64,000 bases of DNA from Mytilus trossulus (Eukaryota > Mollusca > Bivalvia > Mytilida > Mytilidae): positions 35,230,692 to 35,294,691 of the forward strand of contig NC_086380.1 of the NCBI RefSeq assembly GCF_036588685.1, read 5' to 3'. The notes beneath the pieces are model-generated. The model was given only the letters and a program-made list of their open reading frames with translations. It was not told where the DNA came from and ran no database searches. The position numbers and the translations under genes are program-made. Positions 11,950 through 22,579 of this stretch are shown here, one piece after another (within the stretch, counting starts at the first letter, position 1; the number at the start of each line of letters is the position of its first letter).

Positions 11950-14900
11950 AATAAAGACTGTTATTTTTGCTATCAGGATCGTGGCCATCAGCTGGAGTTG
12001 TAACGTTTTTAACTAATGGCGTTGAACTATCAAGTATGGAACGTGTTGCCGTTGGTTGAATGTCATACTTAGATGATGTAAACGATTGTTTCTGAAATGT
12101 GTTTGTTGGCGTTGTTTCTTTCATATTTTGAGTTGATGTTTCTACAATGGATGTGGATAATTCTGTTAAAGTTGTTTGTACTGGACATTCGTTTCTATTT
12201 GTAACGCATTCTCCATTGTCGCACCTATGTCTTCCCTCAGGACAAGGTTGAACACCAACTGTGCCTAAAATTAAGATTATATATAGAAAGCATTGCAGTA
12301 GCAAATTTAGATGATGTATACGATTGTTTCTGAAATGTGTGTATTAGTGTTGTCTCTTATATACTTTGAATTGATGAGTTTACAATGGCCGTCGATAACT
12401 CCATCATTGTCGTTAGTGAAGGTCATTCATTTCTGATTGTGACACATGCTCCGGTGTCGCACCTATGTCGTCTCTCCTTGGCCTTTTGATTAAATATAGA
12501 AAATAATGAAGTAGAAATTATAAAAAAAAAAGAACAATTTTTTTATAAAAAAAGAAGAGCCCATCCAAAAGAAAGAAAATTATTACGATTAATAAGGAAA
12601 TATGGTAGACGGACAGACAATAAAAAGTCAACTAAACATATCAATATTAAACCCATGACACCGTAGATGAACTATTGTGTCTACCTATGACTAGTTATAA
12701 GTTTAAGCAAGACATAATGTCTAGACGATTTCAAGTTTGTCAACTGACTAATATCTTAATGAACAAAGTCTGCCAATTGATATTTTATCGTATGTTTTTC
12801 TATGTAGTGATGTTATGCTATTGTTTCAGAAAAAGGGAGAAGGTTTGGATCCATTAAAACGTTTAATCCCGCTGCAAATGTTTGTACCTGTCCTAAGTCA
12901 TGAATCTGATGTACAGTAGTTGCCGTTTGTTAATGTAATATATACGTGTTTCTCGTTTCTCGTTTTGTTTATATAGATTAGACCGTTGGTTTTCCCGTTT
13001 GAATGGTTTTACACTAGTAATTTTGGGGCCCGTTATAGCTTGTTGTTCGGTGTGAGCCAAGGCTCCGTGTTGAAGGCCGTACTTTAACCTATAATGGTTT
13101 AATTTTTAAATTGTTATCTCATTGGCACTCACACCACATCTTCCTATATCTAAAGTATCTGATTTCACATCATGACTGCAACCAGGTCTTTTGTAGTGGA
13201 TTATTCGTTATCATCCTTCTGGTTTTCCGTATTATAGTCGTTACTCAATATATTTATAGCATCTTTTTGTAGTGTGGTAATAAGATGACTCTTTAGTTTT
13301 CGATGAATTTTGTATTTTATGAATTACGTACAATTACACATCTTGTCATTTACAACTTGAAAGGGAAGTTATAAACAGAATCAGTGAAATTCATAAAGTA
13401 GAACCTAAACAAAAAAACATAAACACTGAAGTATAGTTTACTATAACAGACCTAAATATCAAGTATGAACGAATACAAATAATGCATTCACGAGAGACAT
13501 ATAACTATCACAGTGATCTTTCCCAAAAAAATGGTTTATAGACCGGAGTTGTTTTATGATCGATTTATGACTTTTTAACACGTTATACTACTGTTGCATT
13601 TTTTTTATTTGAACTAAATTTGTTTTCATCAAAACAATGTGTGCAATCAAATGAATGGTCAAATAAACCTCCATGTTAGATCCCAGCTCCTTTGTTTTAA
13701 CAGGGGTGATATGAGCCGGATCATTCCTACCATATCTTGAATGTCTTTGTTTTGCATGCTTTCCTTTTTTTGTAACATTTTAGCGAGAATGCTTAATCGA
13801 CAATAAAACTTAGAAATATTTATTGAGAAAAGACACACTTTCAAAATCTAAGTAGAAAAGTCCACTGTCTACACTTAGATTTAAACTCAAGACCTTTAAC
13901 ATATCAGCCAACGACACATATCCCTATACCAGGAAGACGGAATCCAAATTCTTAGTAATCTAACATATTTAAAGGAAGCAAGATATTAAATGGGAGGGGT
14001 AGACACTTTATTTAGTTGGATGTTAACCTTTTTCATAAATAAAGCGAGTTGTCAGACTGATTGTTCAATTTCAGTTCACCCTTTTCATAAGTTGGGCAAT
14101 TTTTTGGAAAGTATCGATTTAGTTTGAGTCGATTGATCAGTGGGGCGAGTTGACATGTTTTCATATCTAAACATCGTGTTCGGTGGTCATAAAGGGTATA
14201 TATTACATAGTAATATACAAAGTATATTTCAATGGTTGTGTGCCGTTCTTAACTAGATTTTATGAATTGTAAATGTTTTTGTCTTCTAATCTAAAAGAGC
14301 CGGGATGTAGAACAGTTATCCCATTCGGACTTGGTGTGTCAGTGTCAGATCAACCTCTGGCCTCCGGTCATTGGGTTGATCTGACACTGACACACCACGT
14401 CATCATGGGATAATTATCACATATCTTATCATTGACATTTACTTACAATTCACCTCGTCTGAACGGTCGTCACAATCAAAACTGCTGCCCTCACATTGTA
14501 ATGCAATTGGAATGCATTGCCCACTTATACACTGAAACTCACTTGCGTTACATGCCTCTGTTGTCTGATTAAACATTGAAAAACAAACAGGTTAATGCAT
14601 TTATTTACAAATAAATATTCTCATTGTTTGTTGAAGAATGTTTCAGATTCATTTCAATATGAATTCATTCGATAAGTGATTAGATAAGGAAATAATTGTC
14701 CTTGTTTGCCTTATTTTAAGAATTATCACAAAGAATAAAACTAAACATATCTCAAATATGTTATGAGTTGTACAATGTAGTACATTGATATGTTTTCTAT
14801 TCCAACACAATGGTTTACGTAAAAATAAGAAGACGTGGTATGAGTTATAATAAGACAACTTGCAATTTTAGTCATAATATGAAAGAAAAAAACCCACTAT

Positions 14901-15440
14901 GGATGAAAATAACCTAAAACATATTGTACATGGTTTAACATTTACAGATGTATGATAGACTCATTTAAATTATTCAAAGGCCAAAAACGTTTTTGAATTG
15001 AAATGGAACAAAATGTGTTACCCTTACTGTAAAGATGGGTGTTGGTTCAGTCTAGTGCAAATATTTTTTTTATGTCTAGTTTATTCTACTGTAAGAAGTA
15101 AAATCACATAAAAACTGAAGTCCGAGTAAAAATTCAAAACGGAAAATTCCATATCAAATGGCAAAATCAAAGGATAAATCACATCAAGCGAATGAACACT
15201 AACTGTCATATTCCTCACTTGGGACAGGCATTTTCGAATGTAGAAAATAGTGGATTGAACCTTGGTTTATAGCGCTAAACCTCTCATTACTGTAATTGAA
15301 ATTTCTTAATATTCCAAGTTAATTTCTGGCTACCTTTGACTATTCCAGAATTCTATCAACAACATATAAGTAATACTTACAACTAGATACAATGTTGTAA
15401 ATATAAAGCTTGTCATAAGGTTTCTTTGTAATCGCTCCAT
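11950..15440 (-). CDS. LDL-receptor class A domain protein, 5' part
   Basis: Three exons join in phase. Exon 1 is 15440-15381 (ATG at 15440, 20 codons, a hydrophobic leader [20 protein letters not shown] that reads as a signal peptide or anchor). Exon 2 is 14564-14447, an LDLa repeat with the six-cysteine pattern and the acidic calcium-binding end [10 protein letters not shown]. Exon 3 is 12264-11950, a second, shorter cysteine segment ([20 protein letters not shown]) followed by about 70 Thr/Ser-rich residues that look like an O-glycosylated stalk. Donors are GTAAGT in all three exons; acceptors are TCAG and TTTAG. LDLa modules bind ligands outside the cell with calcium. The frame leaves exon 3 in phase 1, so more exons must follow to the left, but I could not find them. 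A receptor, a secreted adhesive or a shell-matrix protein are all possible. Confidence 0.75.
12300..12482 (-). pseudogene. Decayed tandem copy of LDLa gene exon 3
   Basis: This stretch aligns along its length with 12060-12255, the cysteine-rich and Thr/Ser-rich part of exon 3. Shared blocks include GATGATGTA(T/A)ACGATTGTTT, CTGAAATGTGT and TGTCGCACCTATGTC. The reading frame is not kept and no clean acceptor is seen, so it is a dead exon copy lying directly upstream of the working exon in intron 2. Confidence 0.7.
12800..13150 (+). repeat. Interspersed repeat R2 in intron 2 of the LDLa gene
   Basis: This is the longest R2 copy in the window. It starts near TTGTTTCAGAAAAAGGGAGA (a fragment also at 43823) and runs through GACCGTTGGTTTTCCCGTTT and GGTTTTACACTAGTAATTTT to CACACCACATCTTCCTATAT. 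It is non-coding. The rest of the intron, 13150-14300, holds nothing I recognise. Confidence 0.6.
14316..14413. repeat. Perfect 23-bp inverted repeat (hairpin element)
   Basis: The arm at 14333-14355, which begins GGTGTGTCAGTGTCAGATCA, is matched exactly by its reverse complement at 14374-14396, with an 18-bp loop. Outer arms TTATCCCAT (14316-14324) and ATGGGATAA (14405-14413) extend it. The structure sits in intron 2 of the LDLa gene, about 30 bp downstream of exon 2 in gene orientation, close to the donor. It is probably a fold-back MITE. Confidence 0.75.
15120..15330 (+). repeat. Retroelement 3' tail fragment
   Basis: CTGTCATATTCCTCACTTGG, GACAGGCATTTTC, GTAGAAAATAGTGGATTGAA and TATAGC..TAAACCTCTC match, in opposite orientation, the tail at 61380-61570 that follows the reverse-transcriptase relic there. 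It is therefore read as a 5'-truncated copy of the same retroelement on the plus strand, lying in intron 1 of the LDLa gene. Confidence 0.55.
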
Positions 15441-15928
15441 TGTCTTCTCACATGTGATAACAAAAGCTTTAATCTATTTAAAAATTAAAAAACGAGTTTA
15501 TATTATCACGCATGTTATATAAGATTGTGTAAACAAACTTATCATAGATACCAGGATTGAAATAGTCCTCTATTTCGTCGTATTGAAATCGACATTATGC
15601 AATTGCACGTAAACATGGTATACATGTACACGTATAATACTTTGATTTGTTTTGAACTATCAAAAAATTAATATTAAAAGAATGATAGTCTGTCTGTTAT
15701 GGTTCTTATCAAAACTTAATTTTCAGTTTACATACTTTCCGTATAGATTTGTGAAACAGTTGTAATTGTAATCCATTTGCATTAGGTCGATTTCTATCCG
15801 ATGCAGCTCATAAGATTTCAAGCTGATATTTACGAAATGTTTTCATAAAATAACAATATTGATCATCCCTAACATATTTAAACTAAAGAACTATTACACC
15901 AAACTTAATGTGCATGTAGCATACTTAA

Positions 15929-16554
15929 GGTTCCACTAAAACTAAAATATAGTACACTGCACGAACATCAAAACTTTGCCTGTATTTTTCAACCTAAAAT
16001 GAATAAAGTCCTGAACTATGGGAACATTGGTTCGTTTAAACATACTTAACATATATGTACTGTGTACATTGTTATGTTATGGCCAAACCGGTTTTAGGGG
16101 TTAAAACTTAATTTTCCAAAAAATCGACAGGCCTGTGAGATGACTTTATTTGTTTAAATTTGTTACATGTAATGAAGTGCAAGCAAATGTTGATTTTTAA
16201 GAAAATGTATTTATTTTCGAATTTCAGTTTATTTATGTATCCAAGAGAACGAATATTTAAGGTACAATTCAGAAATTGGACAAAACATGTTATTGAAACA
16301 TATTTATGTGACAAATATACATTAGCGTGTACTGCATTACATGTAACAGGATTCGTCCACATCAATTTTGAACAAATTTTAAAAGTCTTTTAACACATGT
16401 AGCAGGCTTCCATATTTTTCGGCTAAAACCGATTTGGCCACAACACCCAAATTGCAAGTTCCCATAGTTTAGGACTTTATTCATTTTAAGTTTTGAAATA
16501 CAGGCAGAGTTAAGATGTTTCAGTAGTGTCCTATATTTTGACTTTAGAGGAACC
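15929..16554. mobile_element. TTAA-flanked element with TIRs of about 100 bp
   Basis: TTAA at 15925-15928 and 16555-16558 flanks a 626-bp element. Its left end GGTTCCACTAAAACTAAAAT pairs with the right end (reverse complement GGTTCCTCTAAAGTCAAAAT). The inverted match continues through CTGCCTGTATTT, AAAATGAATAAAGTCCT and ACTATGGGAAC for roughly 100 bp, and then weakly through GGCCAAA.CGGTTTTA. The two overlapping reading frames inside (16108-16393) look like chance. It sits about 490 bp upstream of the LDLa start codon. It is a different family from 9102-9650. Confidence 0.75.
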
Positions 16555-17479
16555 TTAAGTAATCAGTATCGTTTCAAGAATACGTTACAACATATGCGGA
16601 TTACTATTAAAACATAACTTGATCACAAAAAAAACATTAAATTAGGCAAACAAAGATAATGACAATGTCATATGCTTTACCTGAGTGTTATGATCCGTTG
16701 GTACTTCCTTATGTAGCACAACAATATATTGGCACACTTGACTACTGTACAGTTATCACGTTACGCACACTATGATATAATTTGCATGGGGCATCATTGT
16801 TGTTAATAGAAAATTATAAATAGGTATGGAAAATCCGCCGTAAATAAACATAGTTTACAGGTAATTTTTGTTTAACAAAAATATCTTTATATCTTTTGTG
16901 CTTTTACTGATTGATCTTTTAAAATACCGGTCACACGGTACAAGACATTTTGCACAACTTAAACAGGTAAATCCTCATATTTGGTACAATGTTAAGCATA
17001 AATAAGTAAAACGACGATTTTGAAACCCAGGATTTACTTAAATATCAATCATCTGGTTAGATCTTTGATTTTCAATGTCAAATATATCCGACGATGGTAT
17101 GAAATGTCAAGCAGATATCGAAAATAGAGGGTGGGATGGTCTAATTCAGATACAAAATAATGGAAGACAAACAATTTCACGGCATAAATCCTCTCAGATA
17201 GCATTTAAAACAATTTTAGAATCATAAGTATAATGTATGCAATTTATTGATTTATTTTTCATTTATCCACAATGTAAGTAGATAAATGAAACTTCCGTTT
17301 AAATAATAATTATGATAACCGATTAACTATCTAGACGTACATGCCAATTCTGTCAGATACCATATTTTAATAAATTGTTTAAATCAAGTGCATTGGAAAT
17401 GTTTCTTTTTGTTGAGGGTTTATCTTTTATTTCGTAATTTACAACATTACTGTAATAAATCATGCATAGATCAGAACCT

Positions 17480-18120
17480 CTTGATATTGCTCATTGGCCT
17501 TTTTATGAGTGGCCTGCTGACGTTGTTTGTCATCTTAAAATAACTCTCTCTTTTTGAAAAGCCTAAGAATGTTCTTATCCCAGGCATAGATTTCCTTAGC
17601 CGTATTTGGTAAAACTTTTGAAATTTTGGATCTTGAATGCTCTTCCACTTTATAATTGTTTGGCTTTTTAAATATTTTGATTTGAGCGTCACTGCTGTCT
17701 TATGTACAAGAAACGCGCCTCTGGCGTACTAAATTATAATCCTGGTGCTTTGATAAATATTAACATCATTGGTTCGATGCCACTGCTGGTGGACGTTTTG
17801 TCCCCGAGGGTATCACCAGCCCAATTGTCAACACTTCTGTGCTGAGATGAATATCAAGTATGTGGTCATTTCAAAGAAAACCTGTTTACAAAACTTTGAA
17901 TTTTTCGAAAAACTAAGGATTTTCTTATCCCAGGCATATATTACCTTAGCCGTATCTGATAAAACTTTTCGAATTTTAGATCGTCAATGCTCTTCCACTT
18001 TGTTGCTGTTTGGCTTTTTAAATATTCTAATTTGAGCGTCACTAATGAGTCGTATGTAGACGAAACGTGCGTCTGGCGTACTTAATTACAATCCTGGTGT
18101 TTTGATAACTATTTAAGAAG
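17480..18120 (-). repeat. Two successive R3 copies
   Basis: Copies at 17480-17755 and 17875-18120 each carry TTATCCCAGGCATA, TTAGCCGTAT(T/C)TG, CAATGCTCTTCCACTTT, TTTGAGCGTCACT, GTCTGGCGTACT and TTTGATAA. A segment between them (17756-17874, TGCTGGTGGACGTTTTGTCC) belongs to the longer form of this family. The two short frames here are parts of the repeat. The stretch 16560-17470 holds nothing I recognise. Confidence 0.6.
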
Positions 18121-18418
18121 TAATTCATATTAAGCATGTACATGTTCAGTCAAAATCATTTTGCAAATAAAACATTTGACGTAAAAGTTCATACTTGATA
18201 TATTTGGATATCGCTTTAGTTTCCATTATTTGCATCACTTCTTTTAACCATTTTTTTTATCAGGCAATGCAATCCGAAACAGCATTTGCGATAACCTTAA
18301 ATCGATCAATTTGTTACGTGCAATGCTCTCTACATGTATTCCAATTTTGTTTAAGTTTTTGCATACTTCATGTACTATGACCATAGGCGTACATAGTTTT
18401 TTCTTGAATGAAACTATA

Positions 18419-18730
18419 TGTAAACCTCAGATCTATGTACGACCTCAAATATGTGTCCGTTTATCAAATCTATGCCCAATCGTGACGTCAATCGCTAATC
18501 TATGTCCATACAAAATTGTTCGACCTCAAATCTGTGGCCGATTTTTAATCATGACGTCATTCGCAAATCTATGTCCTTAAAAAAATAATTCGGCCTCAAA
18601 TCTGTGGCCGATTTTTAATTGTGACGTTTTTCTCAATTCTATGTCCGTTATAAAAGAAAAGGCTTTAAAACTGTGTAATGTTTAATTCTTTTTTAGCCAT
18701 GCGCAAATTTATGCCCGTCTTATAATTTCG
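18419..18730 (+). repeat. Left subterminal array of the Ginger-like element
   Basis: At least nine degenerate copies of CCTCAAATCTATGTCC occur in this orientation, near 18425, 18442, 18463, 18493, 18521, 18562, 18592, 18630 and 18705. Later copies form a period of about 70 bp with CTGTGGCCGATTTTTAAT and a TGACGTCA palindrome (18483-18490, 18552-18559). Such subterminal arrays usually bind the transposase. Confidence 0.75.
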
Positions 18731-18824
18731 GCCTTATAGGTTTTTGTCATTCCCATAGTTCAATATTAATTTGGTGGTAGATCTATTTGTTTTCCATGTG
18801 TGTACAAGAGCTTAAGTATCAGTT

Positions 18825-19197
18825 AATCTTTCATTCTTATGTTGCTATACCACTGTCCCAGGTTAGGGGGAGGGTTGGGATCCCGCTAACATGTTTAACA
18901 CCGCCACATTATTTATGTATGTGCATGTCCCAAGTTAGGAGCCTGTAATTCAGTGGTTGTTGTTTGTTCATGTGTTACAGTTTTGTTCATTTATTTTACA
19001 TAAATGAGGCCGTTAGTTTTCTCGTTTGAGTTGTTTTACATTGTCTTATCGGGCCTTTTATATCTGATTTTGCGGTATGGGCTTTGCTTATTGTTGAAGG
19101 CTGTACGGTTACCTGTAGTTGTTAATGTTTGTGTCATTTTGGTCTTTTGTGGACAGTTGTCTCATTGGCAATAATACCACATCTTCTTTTTTTTTTA
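18825..19197 (-). repeat. Interspersed repeat R1 inserted in the Ginger-like element
   Basis: R1 is recognised by CTGTCCCAGGTTAGG, GGGATCCCGCTAACATGTTT, CACCGCCACATTATTTATGT, GAGGCCGTTAGTTTTCTCGT and the end GTCTCATTGGCAATAATACC. Other copies: 23603-23935, 37268-37510, 49231-49640 and 56890-57145 in the opposite orientation, and a short end at 63174-63235. It lies downstream of the transposase stop codon, so it inserted without touching coding exons. Confidence 0.65.
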
Positions 19198-19377
19198 TAC
19201 TAGATAGATTATTTTGCTTGTATTTAAAGAGGGTCTAAAAAAGTCCCTGATTTAAAATATTGTTTTTTAATATAAAAAAGAAGATGTGGTGTGATTTTTT
19301 TTATTTAAGTACGGTTTTGTATGATTTTTGTTTTATAAAGTAATTTTTCCATGTTTGTGGTTAAAATTATGCGTGAA

Positions 19378-22352
19378 TCACAATAGGGCATATATCAATT
19401 GTTTGGTCTTAGCTGATATATATTTAAGTTCAAATGTGAAACTTGTAATTATGTCTTTAATCACAAAAATCTTTCCCCGAGAAGGATCATTCTTTATGTT
19501 TTGGCATATTCCTTCTCTCCAGAAACCGGATGTAAACACTGCCGTCCCTTTGTTCATAGCTGGATTTGTTTTGAATTGCAAATACTTCCCAATAGTAGGA
19601 GTGAAGATATCCTGATAATTGTCAGAAAACAGTTTATAATCCTGGTACCTTTGATAACTATTAAGAGGATATATCTCTAGTTGACGTTTTTGAAAATAGT
19701 CCATCAGCCCACTATTTATAACAGATTTTCCTCCAGTCTAAATAAACAAATCATAAAGCAATTTTAAACCATTTGTATTAATAAATAAAATATCGACATT
19801 AACTTTTTTCGTATAAACCACATTGACACTGATAATGAATAGATACATAAAAAGTAAAAGGATAAGAAGAAAAACATTATTTAAATGAACATTTGATATT
19901 TCTATTTACATATCTACATGTATGACTTACGGGAATAGCATTTTCTTTATCGTTGCTATCATTTACAAAACGCCTTTTGTAAAGTTCCTTGTAATACGGA
20001 TTAGCACCTTCCATGGGATCGAGATTATTTTGCATCTGAAAGTATATTAAGTAAAATATGTGGAGAAAAAATTTAATTTAAAAAGAACATCATTAATTTT
20101 ACATGATTTTTTTCATTTCGATTTGTTTTAATTCATTTAAAGGTGAAAACATGAAAGACGGGTCAACCTAATGGTTTTTTTTTTAAATTAGCGCATAACT
20201 TTTTTTTCAAAACACACATAGACTATGTACACATGTGCATAGTAACAGAAATATTCTATCATACTAAAACATTACTTACGACTTCTAAAGGTGCAATATC
20301 ATTTGTTTCCGTAGTAAAGAATGTATCCCTGGTTTCTGTAACTATATGATCATTTTCCAACTGCCTCCCTTTGTTTGTCTCCTGAACTTCTTGGTGTTCT
20401 TCATTAGGTTCCGACACACTATCCATGGCTTCTTTAATAGAAATAAGTTTAAACAAACAATTTAAATAGTACAGTCGATGGTTGTGTTACGTCCAGTGGC
20501 AAATTTAACGCAAACATATAGAATATTAACATGATAACACAGTAAATTTAAAATATGCTTTTTTTTATATAGATAAGACCGTTGGTTTTCCCGTTTGAAT
20601 AGTTTTACACTAGTTATTTAGGGGCCCATTATAGCTTGTTGTTCAGTGTGAGGCAATGCTCCGTGTTGAAGGCCGTACATTGACCTATAATGGTTTACTT
20701 TTTTTTTTAATTGTTATTTGGAGGGAGAGTTGCCTCATTGGCACTCACACCACATCTTCCTATATCTATTTACATTTATTTTGCTCATAAAATTGTATTT
20801 TAAAAATAACTTTGTTTAACTAACATCAGAGCCTTAAAAAGTAAAACCTTTCAGATTACTATTAGAGTAAATAAAGACTTATATTATTACCTTCAAACGT
20901 TACATCTCTGTCATTTATGTTTCTTAACATCTCCAAATTTCCATTTTCATCTTCATTTATGTTACTTTCAGATAATATTTCACCAATCTCTTCTTCTTCA
21001 TTCTCTCCATCTAAGTGTGCCTGTGCTAGGATCTTTCTTTCATCTTCAGTTAGGAGCACAAATGGAAGCTATAAAAATAGAAACGGCTTTATTGCACGTA
21101 ATATTTTCACCTTTACTACAATAGATAAATACGTTATATTTTAATACAGTACATGTATTACTTTGGCATTTTATAATATTTTAGAATAATTTATGAATAG
21201 AATAGAATGAATTTAGCGTTAAACTTTCATATAGTTTCACAAGATGTGTGGGTGTGTGTGTGTGTGTTTGTTACTTTGTTTGTTTGTGTTATGTTGTTGT
21301 TGGTTTTTTTTTATACATTTCAGCTGTTTTATTCGCCATATATCTTTAAATAAAGCATTAAGCTAAGTTTATAGTTACCTGTTCATCAATAGGTGGTGCA
21401 AATTTAGGTCTTTTAAAGTAAAGTTGATATGGTGTAGAAAGCTTTGTACATTTATGTACCCTGTTGTTGTAGTTGTAATAAAATTCTGGAAATTTTGAAG
21501 GCCAGTCTTTTTCTAACGACATCTCTTTTCTAAAATATTCAGTAAGTGTTCTATTAAAGCGTTCTACGCGTCCTTGGCTTTGTGGATGATAGGGACGTCC
21601 ATGTATTTGCCTGGTCTTAAAATTTTAAACTTCAGCCAAATTTACATTTGTAAATTCTTTGCCGTTGTCACTCTGTAATATTCTTAAAGTTAGATCCGCT
21701 ACATCTTTTGCAAATTTTCCTTTTAATGGGCCACCAAATGCCAAGCGAGAAAAGCAATCTACTATGTTGCAAATGTAGTTGTAACCTCTGACTGGTGGCA
21801 TTTTCTTCAAGTCTATTTGCCAACGACTGTTAGCATAAGTTGCAGGAATTGGGCGCCTTAAAACTGTTGTTTTGGGAATTTCTACTGCATTGTTACAGCC
21901 CTGGCAGTTTACGTTTAATTTAGATAGTACCTTGATGCTTTCTCTAACAACAGGAAAAACTGTACTTCTTAAACAGTCATAAATTGCCTCATATTTTCTA
22001 TGGTCTTTCGAGTGGTTTTTGTAAATCAGGTGAATTAATTGCTCTTTGTCTAAACATTTTCTATGATTGCAATTTAAGTCTTGAGATTTTTTGTAGATAC
22101 ATTTAGATTCTTGATCATAAAAGTAAAGCGATAAAAACTTTTTTACCATTCTGTCCGAAAACGGCACTCTCAATTCGTCAACATTTTTTTTGCTCCCCAA
22201 TTTTGATGTTCTTCTTTGGCATTTGCAATCTGTACAATGTACTGCATATCCGCCCAAAACGATTCTGGATGTGGATCTTTTGAAATACCTTTTTTGCGCT
22301 TGTTTGATATAGTGTATCCTTCATTTGGAATAGTGTCCTGCTCCGCCATCAT
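19378..22352 (-). pseudogene. DDE integrase/transposase of the Ginger-like element (KRBA2-like), broken
   Basis: Five exons join in phase: 22352-21379, 21068-20891, 20431-20280, 20035-19931 and 19737-19378, with GT-AG borders throughout. Exon 1 carries an H-H-C-C zinc-binding region (paired His near 22040-22020, CQGC near 21905) and an integrase core: WQIDL, QSDNGKEFTN and GRPYHPQSQGRVERFNRTL give the D, D and E residues. Three defects are visible. One base is missing at an A8 run (22184-22191), where the frame opened by ATG 22352 must slip to reach the core. The spacing between the two Asp is 47 residues, about ten short of usual. A TAA at 21625-21627 interrupts the core before the Glu. Later exons encode an acidic tail without a known domain. 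Bivalve relatives are often annotated as KRAB-A domain-containing protein 2-like. If the indels are assembly errors the gene could still be intact. Confidence 0.75.
20572..20768 (+). repeat. Interspersed repeat R2 in intron 2 of the transposase gene
   Basis: It holds GACCGTTGGTTTTCCCGTTT, TTTTACACTAGTTATTT, GGGCCCATTATAGCTTG and CACACCACATCTTCCTATAT. It lies between transposase exons 2 and 3 and is well preserved. Confidence 0.65.
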
Positions 22353-22364
22353 TCCTTTTTGCTA

Positions 22365-22372
22365 TGACGTCA
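22365..22372 (-). promoter_or_regulatory. CRE palindrome upstream of the transposase start
   Basis: A perfect TGACGTCA lies 12 bp upstream of the ATG at 22352, with partial matches nearby (GATGACGT at 22380, GACGTCGAAC at 22400). This is the known CREB/ATF binding site. A promoter role is inference from position. Two more perfect copies are in the left end of the same transposon. Confidence 0.4.
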
Positions 22373-22429
22373 TATACTTGATGACGTTTTGTTATGTTTG
22401 ACGTCGAACAAAAGGACTCAGATTGGAGC

Positions 22430-22579
22430 AAAAAATGGCCATAGATTTGAGTAAATAAAGGACATAGATTTGAGACAATACATGACATAGATTTGGAACA
22501 TCTATGACGCAATATAAAAAGGACATAGATTTGGGGAAAGGACATAGATTTGAGGCCGGACATAGATTTGAGGCTTACA
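22430..22579 (-). repeat. Right subterminal array of the Ginger-like element
   Basis: Six copies of GGACATAGATTTGAG-like sequence near 22433, 22457, 22482, 22520, 22539 and 22558 are the reverse complement of the left array. The outermost copy ends in GAGGCTTACA, the right terminus. Confidence 0.75.

Larger units (their letters stand above)
18419..22579 (-). mobile_element. Ginger-like DNA transposon, structurally complete
   Basis: A 4161-bp element bounded by TATA at 18415-18418 and 22580-22583. Its ends TGTAAACCTCAGATCTATGT (left) and TGTAAGCCTCAAATCTATGT (right, reverse complement) continue without gaps for about 59 bp at roughly 81% identity. Each end holds an array of a CCTCAAATCTATGTCC-like motif, inverted between the ends. 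Inside, on the minus strand, is a five-exon gene for a retrovirus-like DDE integrase. TGTNR termini, 4-bp target duplications and such an integrase are what is known of the Ginger superfamily; assignment to Ginger rather than a sister group is inference. R1 (18825-19197) and R2 (20572-20768) have inserted into it. The transposase gene is broken, so it is not autonomous now. Confidence 0.8.

Noticed and set aside
18419-18730. CRISPR-like regular repeats
   Set aside because: Spacing is irregular, copies are degenerate, and the same motif is inverted at the other end of a transposon in a eukaryotic genome.
22170-22352. Separate 60-aa gene upstream of the integrase frame
   Set aside because: It overlaps the integrase frame and joins it by a single base at an A8 run, so it is better read as the N-terminus of the same broken protein.
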